Of a stretch of 42,514 nt of DNA, positions 31,989 to 40,095 are shown one piece after another. Below the pieces are notes generated by a model that made no database searches, was not told where the DNA came from, and saw only the letters and a list, made by a program, of their open reading frames with translations. The stretch comes from UBA2233 sp002347965 [NCBI: Nitrospirae bacterium UBA2233]. GTDB lineage: Bacteria > UBA2233. The number at the start of each line of letters is the position of its first letter. Position 1 is the first letter of the stretch. Location: the NCBI GenBank assembly GCA_002347965.1, contig DDYN01000010.1, positions 1-42,514 of the forward strand, in the 5' to 3' direction. A program made the position numbers and the translations under genes.

Positions 31989-33797
31989 GTGCTTAAGGTC
32001 TTGCGTGCGTGGCTGGGCGCGTTGGTCCGGCCTTTGTACAGCTTTGCGACCAAGAAGCTATCTAGGCATTTGATTGTCGTCTTCGTTGCTTTCTCGTTCC
32101 TGCCTTTTGGGGTGACCATCCTAACCAGCCTCGTGGGGGCCCAGTCTGGCTTTGGGTTCTTGAGGGAATTTCTTTTCGCCGATTTGCTAAAAAAGAATGA
32201 AGAAGGGCTCAAAAGCCACCTTAAACTCCAAAGTAATCAGCTAGAACGTTTTTTCTCGGAGGCTTCCTTCGAACTTAGGCTTATCGCCTCCGAGGCAAAA
32301 GATGTGCTGGCCCACCTTGAGGGTTATTCAGGCCAACCGGGCCAGACCTTTCCAAGCCTCGATCGAGAAACAGGCATGGCGCTGACCCCGAAAGAAGCGG
32401 GGGTTTCCATAAGGGTACCGGCAGGCGTTTCCATTACAGAGGATGTCCGCAAAAAAATCCTTGCCCTAAGCGCGCTCGTCGATGAGCTAAAGCTTATTCA
32501 CGAGCGTGCCGGCGGACTTTTAGCCGGGGTTAGCATCCTTACCCCAGAGCTTGAAATTGTTGTCCCATGGCACGATTTCAAAAAAGCCGTTTCTAAGGGC
32601 CTCATGACACCGGATTTCGTCACGTTCTACGACTGGCAGTATGCTGGCTACGTAAGGAGGCTTAAAGAAGGGGAGGATCTTATCACCCCCGGCTACGAGG
32701 ACCTCTGGGGGGCTGGGCAAATCATCTCCGTTTGCCTCCCCGTCGTCTTAAGGGGGAAGGTTCAGGCCATAGCGTGCGCGGATATCCACCAAAATCGCCT
32801 AAGTTCCCTTCTTGAGCCCTACCCGGACGTTGATGTCGCGATGCTTCTGCTGGATGCCAAAAAGCACGTTGTGGTGAGTATGGGTAAGCTTAATGAGGCT
32901 GAGAGGAGCTTGGTTAGGAAGATTGCGGGAGAAACCGACTTTACGAACGCTACGAGGGGCGAAAGGGATACTCGAGACACGATCGCTATGTGGGAGCAGC
33001 CCCATGACACTGGGCTGACTCTTGTCGGGGTCGTGAACAAACAGAAAATCGCTTCGACACTGAACCCGTTGAGCAAGAGGTTTAATCGGGTTCAGGCCCT
33101 TTTTCGGGGTTCAGGGCTGGTCTTGATGATCGTTCTGATCGCTGCCATCATCTATGCCGCAAAAGGGGTGCGAAGCGGGCTAAAAAAGACGCTGAATGCC
33201 TTTATCTCACCACTTCAGGCAGTCGCAGGGGGTAAGCTAGAGGCACGCGTAGATTATTCGGGCTACGAGGAGCTCGAGTTTATCGCTCGGACCATCAACC
33301 AGACTATCGATGCGCTGAAGGAGGGCAGGGCCGACCTTGAGAGGTCTCAAAAAGAGCTGGAAGGTCAAAACCAGCAGCTCAAGGGCTTTATCGAGACCAT
33401 AGAGGCCCAAAGGGCCACGATAGAACAGCTCTCCACCCCCGTGATTCCCGTGATCCGTCAAACAGTCCTCGTCCCCGTCGTCGGGGTGTTCGATTCGATG
33501 CGGGCGCACCAGCTGAGCGAAATGCTCCTTGAGGCCGTAAAAAAGGAGCGTGTCAAGCACGTCGTCTTCGACATGACGGGCTGCGGTATGATCGACACTC
33601 ACACGCTTAAGGCCTTGACCGACGTGATGAGGGCCGTAAGGATTTTAGGGGCCAGGGTGTACGCCGTGGGCTTCCAGCCGCAGATCGTGAAATCCTTGGT
33701 CGGTCTAGGAATAGAGCTCGAGGGGGTTTCGATAGACTCGACGCTGGATCAGACCATCTTGAAGATCCAAAGAATGCTAGGAGACATCCGGCATTAA
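31989..33797 (+). CDS. Second Cache-HAMP-STAS membrane receptor (602 aa)
   Basis: Same plan as its upstream paralogue: membrane segment about 24-48, periplasmic sensor (EIVVPWHDFKKAVSKGLMTPDFVTFYDWQYA, later GYEDLWGAGQIISVCLPVV), membrane segment about 374-396, HAMP about 397-450, coiled coil to about 478 and a STAS domain to the C-terminus. The STAS domain begins EQLSTPVIPVIRQTV and contains VVFDMTGCGMIDTHTLKAL, with the Asp-Thr site. The GTG start at 31989 follows AGAAGGGGG (spacing 7). A strong terminator follows. The periplasmic domain has diverged much more than the STAS domain, so the two proteins may detect different ligands but signal to the same partner. Confidence 0.9.
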   Translation: MLKVLRAWLGALVRPLYSFATKKLSRHLIVVFVAFSFLPFGVTILTSLVGAQSGFGFLREFLFADLLKKNEEGLKSHLKLQSNQLERFFSEASFELRLIASEAKDVLAHLEGYSGQPGQTFPSLDRETGMALTPKEAGVSIRVPAGVSITEDVRKKILALSALVDELKLIHERAGGLLAGVSILTPELEIVVPWHDFKKAVSKGLMTPDFVTFYDWQYAGYVRRLKEGEDLITPGYEDLWGAGQIISVCLPVVLRGKVQAIACADIHQNRLSSLLEPYPDVDVAMLLLDAKKHVVVSMGKLNEAERSLVRKIAGETDFTNATRGERDTRDTIAMWEQPHDTGLTLVGVVNKQKIASTLNPLSKRFNRVQALFRGSGLVLMIVLIAAIIYAAKGVRSGLKKTLNAFISPLQAVAGGKLEARVDYSGYEELEFIARTINQTIDALKEGRADLERSQKELEGQNQQLKGFIETIEAQRATIEQLSTPVIPVIRQTVLVPVVGVFDSMRAHQLSEMLLEAVKKERVKHVVFDMTGCGMIDTHTLKALTDVMRAVRILGARVYAVGFQPQIVKSLVGLGIELEGVSIDSTLDQTILKIQRMLGDIRH

Positions 33798-33820
33798 AGG
33801 TTCACAACAATTTGGTTGCC

Positions 33821-33854
33821 ACAAAAACGCCCGGGGAAACCCGGGCGTTTTTGT
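33821..33854. terminator. Strong bidirectional Rho-independent terminator
   Basis: A perfect 15-bp stem (33821-33835 with 33840-33854) with a GAAA loop and GC-rich core CGCCCGGG, flanked by A5 and T5, so it has a T-tract on both strands. It ends the receptor gene at 33797 and, on the other strand, the molybdoenzyme operon that stops at 33869. Confidence 0.9.
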
Positions 33855-33868
33855 GGGCTATCAGCCCT

Positions 33869-34105
33869 TTAATACCCGGGCCAAGGACCCCTGACGAAGA
33901 TGTCCAAGAACCACTCGATACCGCCCGGAATGGTCGGAATCAACTGCCCCAGGAGAGTTATGGAGTTGTTGATCTGAGCCGGCATACCGGATATTCCCAG
34001 CACCCAATCGCTGCCAAGGTGCGAAAGCGGCTGAGACATGCCGAGTAGGTTGAGCGAGATGTTGTCAACCGAGTAAGTAGGGGTTGAATATGCTGCGTAT
34101 TCCAC
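33869..34105 (-). CDS. Small protein of unknown function, last gene of molybdoenzyme operon (78 aa)
   Basis: GTG at 34105 follows GGAGGTG with spacing 5. The product has no Cys, a Ser/Thr/Tyr-rich start and amphipathic to hydrophobic stretches (SISLNLLGMSQPLSHLG-type and SITLLGQLIPTIPGGIEWFLDIF), so it may sit at or in a membrane. I do not recognise a family. It is 18 bases after another small gene and follows the 4Fe-4S subunit, so it should be co-expressed with the molybdoenzyme. The strong terminator just downstream ends the operon. It could be a membrane anchor part, a maturation factor or an unrelated passenger. Confidence 0.7.
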   Translation of the reverse strand: MEYAAYSTPTYSVDNISLNLLGMSQPLSHLGSDWVLGISGMPAQINNSITLLGQLIPTIPGGIEWFLDIFVRGPWPGY

Positions 34106-34123
34106 GGTTCACCTCCAGGCTTT

Positions 34124-34363
34124 CTAAAAGTTGCTCACGGGTATGGAAGCAACCGACTGCCCCATAGACTGGCTTAACATGACAAACGATTGCCCTAACA
34201 TCCCCATGATGGGGTCTAAGAGAAGGTACGATTCGCTCGGCGCTACGCCGCGTACGATGTTTGGCAGGGCAATACCCATAAACCCAACGATCGCCCCAAC
34301 TGCGCCCAGCAGGAGCCTTACAAAATAATCGCCAACCTCCACGATTTCTAACAAACTATTCAT
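34124..34363 (-). CDS. Small membrane protein of unknown function in molybdoenzyme operon (79 aa)
   Basis: ATG at 34363 follows AAAAGGAGG (spacing 6), a strong ribosome site. One clear membrane helix (about residues 14-37, VRLLLGAVGAIVGFMGIALPNIV) is followed by a second hydrophobic region rich in Met, Gly and Ser (about 47-66). There is no Cys or His cluster for haem or iron-sulfur binding. It starts 23 bases after the ferredoxin subunit ends. Four-cluster molybdoenzyme subunits usually pair with an NrfD or DmsC membrane anchor, which is absent here, so this small protein and its neighbour are candidates for a different anchor. That is inference. Confidence 0.78.
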   Translation of the reverse strand: MNSLLEIVEVGDYFVRLLLGAVGAIVGFMGIALPNIVRGVAPSESYLLLDPIMGMLGQSFVMLSQSMGQSVASIPVSNF

Positions 34364-34386
34364 GGCAACCTCCTTTTGGCTCTTTC

Positions 34387-34953
34387 CTAAACACCAACGT
34401 ATTTCCTCGGGGTGAACACGATGTTCGGCTTGGTGAGGCTAGGGTCTGCAAAACCGCCCTCGGCTTGCCTCACGTTCCCGTACTTGGCCACGATCTCCTC
34501 CTCGGGGCCAAAATCGAGCGCCCTCTGCGGGCAAGAGACAACGCAGGCCGGCTTTAGACCCTTCTCAAGCCTGTCTATGCAGCCTGTACACTTTTCCATC
34601 ACGGGGAGCTCGTTTGGGTCCATCGTGGCGAACTGGGGCACGTCGTAGGGGCAGGCCGCCTTGCACTGCTTGCAGGAGATGCACTTATCCAGGGGTATTA
34701 CGAGCCCGTACTTTTCTTCTTTAATGATGTTGTCCACCGGGCAGGCCGCCATACAGGCAGGCTCGTCGCAGTGGTTGCAGCCTATGGATAGGTTGAAGAC
34801 CTTGATCAAGGGGTAGGCCCCTTCTTCTCTCGAGGTTACCCTGCGCCATTTGGCCGGACCGAAGGCCACGTGGTTCCAATCTTTGCACGCGACCATGCAT
34901 TCTCTGCACTGCATGCAAACTGCCTGATCGAAATGCCATGCGTATTGGGGCAT
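34387..34953 (-). CDS. Four-cluster 4Fe-4S electron-transfer subunit, DmsB/PhsB type (188 aa)
   Basis: Sixteen cysteines form four 4Fe-4S sites: CMQCRECMVAC, CNHCDEPACMAACP, CISCKQCKAACP, and CTGCIDRLEKGLKPACVVSCP. This is the iron-sulfur subunit that passes electrons between a molybdopterin catalytic subunit and a quinone or other partner. ATG at 34953 is preceded by AGAAGGAGAAAAGCG (AGGAG). It begins 68 bases after the molybdoenzyme gene ends. There is no signal peptide; such subunits ride out with the Tat-exported catalytic subunit. Confidence 0.95.
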   Translation of the reverse strand: MPQYAWHFDQAVCMQCRECMVACKDWNHVAFGPAKWRRVTSREEGAYPLIKVFNLSIGCNHCDEPACMAACPVDNIIKEEKYGLVIPLDKCISCKQCKAACPYDVPQFATMDPNELPVMEKCTGCIDRLEKGLKPACVVSCPQRALDFGPEEEIVAKYGNVRQAEGGFADPSLTKPNIVFTPRKYVGV

Positions 34954-35021
34954 CGCTTTTCTCCTTCTGATGAATGGCCGGCCCGCAAGCCTTTTCCCCG
35001 CGGGCCGGGCTCAGATTTATC

Positions 35022-37853
35022 CTACTTTTTCGTTTGAACCGCACCCTGGGAAACGTAGCCCTGGACATTCTTGTCGGCTGTCTTTCCCTGGGATTTTTCT
35101 CTGTTCCACGTGGCACCTTCCCAGAACGCCTCGCTCTCCGGGTCTGCGTTCACCGTTTCGATGTTCTCGTCCTTACCATCTATCGAGAACGGGTAGTTCG
35201 GGATCCACGGGCCGCCCTCAGAGCCCGGCTCCCTCGGGTCCCCTTGGAAGGCCGGGGCTTCGGCTACCTTGCGAACATCAACCCGACCCGTGTGCGTGAC
35301 CTCGTTAGAGAGGAAGGCTCCGGCGTGCGGGAGCATCATCCCTAGAAACTCGCGGTCGCGAAGCAGCGTGGACTGGGCGCCGTTGATGTCCACGCCCGTC
35401 GAGCCCTTGCTGAATGCGGCAGGACGGCCGTTCTCAAGGGCTATAACCCCTTTGGCGATACGGCCGGTAACGAACGCCCTTACTTGTATAGCTCCCCGGT
35501 CGTTAAACACCTGGACGATGTCGCCGTTCTTGATCCCGCGCTCGGCGGCATCGTCGGTATGGATCCAAACGACCTGAGGCCCCCAGACATCGTCTAGGAC
35601 TGTGTTATTGATGAAAGAGTTGTGCGCGTTCCTTATGCTGGCCGGCGATGACATCTGGAAGGGGTACTTGGACGCGATCGGGTCCAGCGGCCCTTCCCAG
35701 TGGTCTATCCATGCCGGGATCGGGGGTGTGCGCTTCATCATGTCCTTCATGCCCGGGTAGTCGTTTGGTAGCCACCAGAGGTTGCGCTGGGCGGGGACGT
35801 TCACCATACGCTCTATGGTCTCCGAGTAGATCTCCCACTTACCTGAAGCGGTCCCAAAAGGGGCGCCGTGGTTGATCTGGGCGCTGTAAGGGCCGGTTAG
35901 CGACACGACGTTTTGGAAGGGATTCTTTACGATCGCCTTTTCCGGGTTTTTCCTCATCTCTTCTATGCTGGGCAGCTTTGGCTCTAGCATGCGCGCCACG
36001 CCAACGGCCATCCTTACGCTGTCTTCCGGGGTGAAGTTGTCCTGCCAGACACCTCCAAGCCCGGCCTTCTTGGCCACGAGCCCCCAGCATTCCTGGTCGT
36101 CCTTGCACTCCCAAAGGGGCTTGATCAGCGGGTGCGAGTACATAACGCCCGGGATGCCTGACATCATGAGCGAGAAGAAATCCTCGCGCTCGCCGGACTT
36201 GATGATGGGCAATACGATGTCGGATAGCCTGGCCGATGAGTTCAGCTCGCTGTCCGATGTCACCATGAACTCGACGTTCTTGCCGATCCCTTCTGCCATT
36301 TTTGGCGTACCCGGCCAGCAGTTGACAAGGTTGCCTCCCGAGACTGCTATGCCCTTGATAACCGGGGATTTTTCGCCAAACGGCAGGGGAATTGTCGGGT
36401 CCACCAGCATCGGGCCGAACCACGAAGCGGGCACGACCCGTATCGCCATGCCAGGCAGGGCGCCTAGGAACTGCAGCACAGAGGGGTGCATATAATGGAA
36501 CATCATGCCCGTCATCGGGCCGATGCCCTTCATCAAATCGGTAAGCTTCATCGGCGGCAGTGTGGCCGCAAGGCCGGCCCAGTTGCCGGGCTTGCCCACG
36601 TTGCCCGTAACGATCGCCATCGTGATGCCGGCCCAGTAGTAGGCATGGCCGATGGCGCCGCGGTTGGGGCCCAGGCCCAAAAAGAGCGCGGCCGGCTTCT
36701 TGGTGGCGAACTCGATGGCTAGCTGCCTGGTCTTGGCGGCGGGAATGCCCGTGATTCTCTCTGCCCACTCCGGCGATTTGGCGATGCCGTCAGCCCAGCG
36801 GCGAACCTTGGGATCATCCGAGTCGGTCTGGCCCAGCAGGTAGGCCTGGTATTGATCCCAGCCGGAGGTGAACCTGTTTACATAGTCCCAGTCGATCAGG
36901 CCTTCTTTTAGCTGGGTGTACATCATGGCACCGAACAGGGCGGCGTCTGACTGCGGGTAAATCGGCACCCATTCATCTACAAGATGGGTCTGGGTGTAGT
37001 TAAACCTGGGCTCGATGCCGTATGTCTTGACGCCGCGCTCTTTTAGCCTCTTACCCATCTTTGCGACACGCCAAGGGTTGTTGCAAAGGAAGATGTTCGT
37101 GGCCGGGTTGGCACCCACCCAGAAAACGCTGTTGGCGTGCTCGGCCACCTGCCTATAATCAGAGATGCCCTGCATGGCCGTCCCTTGCTCGACACCCAAG
37201 ATGGCATAGACTAAGCCACCCATAGAGGTGTCCATCAAAGGAAGGACCACGGGGCCAGCCAGCGCGGCGACGACCTCTATCATCGTCATCATCGGGATCA
37301 TCATGTGCTGGCCGCCATAGCCTCCGCCTGTCATACCGGCAACGGCCACAGAGTGCGGGCCGTACTGCTTGCCGATGCGCCTTAGCTCATCGGCAGTCCT
37401 TTGGGCCGCGTAGTCCCAGCTGACCCTTCTGAACTGGCCCGAGCCCCTCGGGCCCGTGCGCTCTAAGGGGTACTTGACCCTGTATGGGTCGTAGGTGTGA
37501 AACTTGAACGATGCGCCCCTTACGCAGTGCCTGGCCTGCGGGCATCCGTAGGCGTCGTCGGTATCGCCCGTGTCGTCGGTCAAGACGCGCGTAATACGGC
37601 CGTTCTTGACGAAGACCTTGTGAGCGCAAGTCCAGCCTCCGCAGTTGTACGTATCCGAACTCCAGTAGAAGCCCTCCTCGTCAAACTTGGGGATGTCTGC
37701 CCCTTCGGGTACCTGGGCGAAGAGCCGTCTCGAAGAAGAAAGCGTTGCCAGCGCCCCTCCAGCCGCCGCAAGCGCCGTGGAGGTCTTCAAAAACCCCCGC
37801 CTGGATAAGGCCGGCAAGGAAAAACCTTGAGAAAACCCGTTGTTTGGCGCCAT
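35022..37853 (-). CDS. Tat-exported molybdopterin oxidoreductase catalytic subunit, DMSO reductase family (943 aa)
   Basis: Residues 18-19 are the twin Arg of SRRGFLK, followed by an Ala-rich segment, so it is Tat-exported. The 4Fe-4S motif is D67-x3-C71-x4-C76-x33-C110: the first ligand position holds Asp and one more residue than usual separates the second and third. The cofactor-binding blocks follow: VSWDYAAQRTADELRRIGKQ, WVGANPATNIFLCNNPWR and, at the C-terminus, WIHTDDAAERGIKNGDIVQVFNDRG. DTSMGG near residue 190 is a candidate site for the protein ligand to Mo. I start at ATG 37853, spaced 8 bases from GGAGG, not upstream. Substrate is unknown; the YeeE/YedE pair next door hints at sulfur compounds. 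Confidence 0.93.
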   Translation of the reverse strand: MAPNNGFSQGFSLPALSRRGFLKTSTALAAAGGALATLSSSRRLFAQVPEGADIPKFDEEGFYWSSDTYNCGGWTCAHKVFVKNGRITRVLTDDTGDTDDAYGCPQARHCVRGASFKFHTYDPYRVKYPLERTGPRGSGQFRRVSWDYAAQRTADELRRIGKQYGPHSVAVAGMTGGGYGGQHMMIPMMTMIEVVAALAGPVVLPLMDTSMGGLVYAILGVEQGTAMQGISDYRQVAEHANSVFWVGANPATNIFLCNNPWRVAKMGKRLKERGVKTYGIEPRFNYTQTHLVDEWVPIYPQSDAALFGAMMYTQLKEGLIDWDYVNRFTSGWDQYQAYLLGQTDSDDPKVRRWADGIAKSPEWAERITGIPAAKTRQLAIEFATKKPAALFLGLGPNRGAIGHAYYWAGITMAIVTGNVGKPGNWAGLAATLPPMKLTDLMKGIGPMTGMMFHYMHPSVLQFLGALPGMAIRVVPASWFGPMLVDPTIPLPFGEKSPVIKGIAVSGGNLVNCWPGTPKMAEGIGKNVEFMVTSDSELNSSARLSDIVLPIIKSGEREDFFSLMMSGIPGVMYSHPLIKPLWECKDDQECWGLVAKKAGLGGVWQDNFTPEDSVRMAVGVARMLEPKLPSIEEMRKNPEKAIVKNPFQNVVSLTGPYSAQINHGAPFGTASGKWEIYSETIERMVNVPAQRNLWWLPNDYPGMKDMMKRTPPIPAWIDHWEGPLDPIASKYPFQMSSPASIRNAHNSFINNTVLDDVWGPQVVWIHTDDAAERGIKNGDIVQVFNDRGAIQVRAFVTGRIAKGVIALENGRPAAFSKGSTGVDINGAQSTLLRDREFLGMMLPHAGAFLSNEVTHTGRVDVRKVAEAPAFQGDPREPGSEGGPWIPNYPFSIDGKDENIETVNADPESEAFWEGATWNREKSQGKTADKNVQGYVSQGAVQTKK

Positions 37854-38407
37854 GATTAAGGCCTCCATGGTTGGTTTGTAACTCCATCGCAGTAAACCAA
37901 TTTTAGCAAATAAAGTCAAGGCATGCAATATACTTAGAACTTGCTATTATTCGCCTACAAACAAGCATTACGATATATGCAATATGATATACCGTAAGAA
38001 TCCTTGGTGCAGCTCCAAACTTATAAAACTAAATTCGATAAAAAAAGTATAGAATGGATGTAGCATGCCTTAAGAGATGAGTCGTCTCATCGATGGTGTG
38101 GCTTATTCTGCCAGAAGCTTGCCGAGGGTTAGCACAATACGAACTTACCCCTTCCGATGGCGATCCTGGCGCTCAAAGCATTTCCTAAAACCGCTAAACC
38201 TAAGCCAGCATAGCAGCGCCTCGTAAAGGTCGAGCGAGTAGAAATCAAAGTACCCTTTAAGCCCATTACGAGACCTTCTGTACGTGTTTTAGGGGTAAAA
38301 TGCTATAGTTTAAAGCTAGAATGTCTGAACGCACTCCTGTTTATTTTTACTTGGGACGTGCGGCATCAAAGAAAAAGCAACAAGGTATTTCTGGGATTGG
38401 GGGGATA
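37854..38407. other. AT-rich divergent promoter region with a possible relic
   Basis: About 550 bases between the molybdoenzyme operon (minus) and the YeeE gene (plus). The molybdoenzyme-proximal part is AT-rich with a candidate promoter (37891-37919). The minus strand at 38148-38288 has a 47-codon stop-to-stop frame with protein-like composition (GLKGYFDFYSLDLYEALL). It has no start codon, so I treat it as a possible relic only. Confidence 0.4.
37891..37919 (-). promoter_or_regulatory. Candidate promoter for the molybdoenzyme operon
   Basis: On the minus strand TTGACT (plus 37914-37919) and TTTACT (plus 37891-37896) are separated by 17 bases, 38 bases before the chosen start codon at 37853. 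The -10 box is imperfect; the AT-rich DNA upstream may contain others. Confidence 0.35.
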
Positions 38408-38818
38408 GTGCTGATTTCGGAACATTTCACGCCCGTATCCGCGCTTTTTGGAGGGGTCATTCTTGGTTTGGCCGCTTCGCTTGCCTGGGTGATTCTGGGC
38501 AGGATAGCAGGGATCTCCGGCATCCTGGCCAGAGCGCTCAAAGGGCGGTTTGGGTGGGAGCAGGGGTTTGTGCTGGGGCTGTTGACGGCCGGGTTGCTCG
38601 CAAGGCTTTTCTTCCCTGAGCTTGCGCTGGCCCATATCGAGGCCGGGTATGCAAGGCTTATTCTGGCTGGCCTTTTGGTAGGCGTGGGCACGAGGCTCGG
38701 CAACGGGTGCACGAGCGGGCACGGGGTATGCGGGCTCGGCCGGGGCTCTCCGCGTTCGCTTGCTGCCACGGTCGTGTTCATGCTTGCTGGCGTAGCCACG
38801 GTTTTTCTATGGCGCTAA
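38408..38818 (+). CDS. YeeE/YedE-family membrane transporter, first half (about 136 aa)
   Basis: Hydrophobic membrane protein with four or so helices and the YeeE/YedE motif RLGNGCTSGHGVCGLGRGS, whose cysteines are used by thiosulfate transporters of this family. The full-length transporter is here split over two genes, with the second half in the next gene, as in two-gene PmpA/PmpB types. Start is uncertain: the open frame begins at an ATG at 38321 with no ribosome site; a GTG at 38408 follows GGGGGG closely and gives the usual N-terminus (FTPVSALFGGVILGLAAS), so I prefer it. It is 16 bases upstream of its partner. Confidence 0.85.
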   Translation: MLISEHFTPVSALFGGVILGLAASLAWVILGRIAGISGILARALKGRFGWEQGFVLGLLTAGLLARLFFPELALAHIEAGYARLILAGLLVGVGTRLGNGCTSGHGVCGLGRGSPRSLAATVVFMLAGVATVFLWR

Positions 38819-38834
38819 GCTTGAAAGTGCGACG

Positions 38835-39257
38835 ATGAACGCGGTTATCGGGGTTTTTCTGGGGTTTTTGTTCGGGGCGGGGCTAATCGTGGCCCAAATG
38901 ACCAACCCAAGGAAGGTGCTGGATTTTTTGGACGTGTCCCGCGTATGGGACCCGAGCCTGGCCTTCGTGATGGGCGGGGCGCTCGTTGTGTATGCGCTGG
39001 CCTACAGGATGTCTCGCCGAAGTCCAAGGCCCTTGGTTGGCGAGGGCTTTTCCAACCCGCCAAGGTGGCCGATCGATGGCCGGCTTCTTGCCGGGGGGTT
39101 TCTTTTTGGCGTAGGCTGGGGGCTTGGAGGGTTCTGCCCAGGGCCTGCACTGACGGCGCTTGGTTTTGGAGGGCCCAAAGTGGCGGTCTTTGCCTTGGCG
39201 ATGGTTTTGGGCGTGCTCCTTCACGATGGCCTTTTTAAGAGCCGTTCGCCTTTTTAA
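38835..39257 (+). CDS. YeeE/YedE-family membrane transporter, second half, DUF6691 type (140 aa)
   Basis: About four membrane helices. The N-terminus (GVFLGFLFGAGLIVAQMTNPRKVLDFLDV) and the motif GWGLGGFCPGPALTAL match the second YeeE/YedE repeat, and its Cys corresponds to the transport cysteine. Together with the preceding gene it would make one thiosulfate- or sulfur-compound transporter. Overlap-like spacing (16 bases) and a weak ribosome site (GAAAG) suggest translational coupling. Its position beside the molybdoenzyme operon suggests sulfur compounds as shared chemistry; this is inference. Confidence 0.86.
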   Translation: MNAVIGVFLGFLFGAGLIVAQMTNPRKVLDFLDVSRVWDPSLAFVMGGALVVYALAYRMSRRSPRPLVGEGFSNPPRWPIDGRLLAGGFLFGVGWGLGGFCPGPALTALGFGGPKVAVFALAMVLGVLLHDGLFKSRSPF

Positions 39258-39310
39258 GCCTTGGCCTTCGAATCTCAGGCAATATGCCTAAAGATTAGAT
39301 AAAAGGAAAC

Positions 39311-40063
39311 ATGGAACAAGAAGCGCCCTTAGGCCCGGTCAAGGGGCTTTCAGAAGCGGAGCTTGCAGGCTGGGTGATCGAGGCGGCAAGGCGCTCCATC
39401 GTCCATTATGGGCTTTGGTTTCACAAGGCCGCAGAGCGACTTGGCGTGGAACGGGCGGCCGAGCTGGAAGCCAAGGTCGGCGATAGCCTCCTTAAGAGCC
39501 TTTCTGGCCGCCTTTCTAGGGTTCTTGGGCTTGAATCCGAGCAGGGCATCCAAAGCGCCATGCAGGCGGTTGGCAAAGAAAAGCTCGAAGCGCTTGTTGA
39601 GACGCTATCGCTTACCTGGCTTGCCGCCGATGGGTTTTGGTTCCAGGCACTCGAGGCCCCCTACGGGATGCGTTTGGCCAAAGAGGCAAACGATGCCTGC
39701 TGGAGCCTGTTTTCGCCCTACGAGGCAATCCGGATCAAGCAGGCTTTTGGGCTGCCCGACCGTCCTGGCCTTGAAGGCCTTAAATTAGCGCTCGGGCATA
39801 GGCTCTACGCCCGGATCAACCGTGCCTCGATCGAGGAGGTTTCTAAGGATACGGTTATTTACCGGGTGCATGAATGCCGAGTCCAGGACGCACGGAAAAG
39901 AAGGGGCCTTTCAGGCTACCCCTGTCAATCTGCCGGCATCGTTGAGTATACGACGTTTGCCGCGACCATTGATCAAGGTATTGAAACGGCCTGTATGGGT
40001 TGCCCGCCTGACCCCCACCCCGAAGATTTCTGGTGCGCCTGGCAGTTCCGGATTGTTTCCTAA
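39311..40063 (+). CDS. DUF6125 family protein (250 aa)
   Basis: A soluble, mainly helical protein that ends in the family signature: ECRVQDARKRRGLSGYPCQSAG, then GIVEYTTFAATIDQGIETACMGCPPDPHP and FWCAWQFRIV. The conserved cysteines (ECR, YPC, MGC, WC) could bind metal. The family is common in deltaproteobacteria and has no tested function. The ATG at 39311 follows AAAGGA. It is 53 bases after the YeeE pair and 32 before the PPOX-fold gene, so the four genes may form one plus-strand unit. Confidence 0.85.
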   Translation: MEQEAPLGPVKGLSEAELAGWVIEAARRSIVHYGLWFHKAAERLGVERAAELEAKVGDSLLKSLSGRLSRVLGLESEQGIQSAMQAVGKEKLEALVETLSLTWLAADGFWFQALEAPYGMRLAKEANDACWSLFSPYEAIRIKQAFGLPDRPGLEGLKLALGHRLYARINRASIEEVSKDTVIYRVHECRVQDARKRRGLSGYPCQSAGIVEYTTFAATIDQGIETACMGCPPDPHPEDFWCAWQFRIVS

Positions 40064-40095
40064 ACCAAAGCCTAACCAAACCGAAGGAGTCCGTC

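Noticed and set aside
35839-36768. 309-codon minus frame inside the molybdoenzyme gene
   Set aside because: Shadow frame rich in Arg, His and Gly within a gene with clear cofactor motifs.
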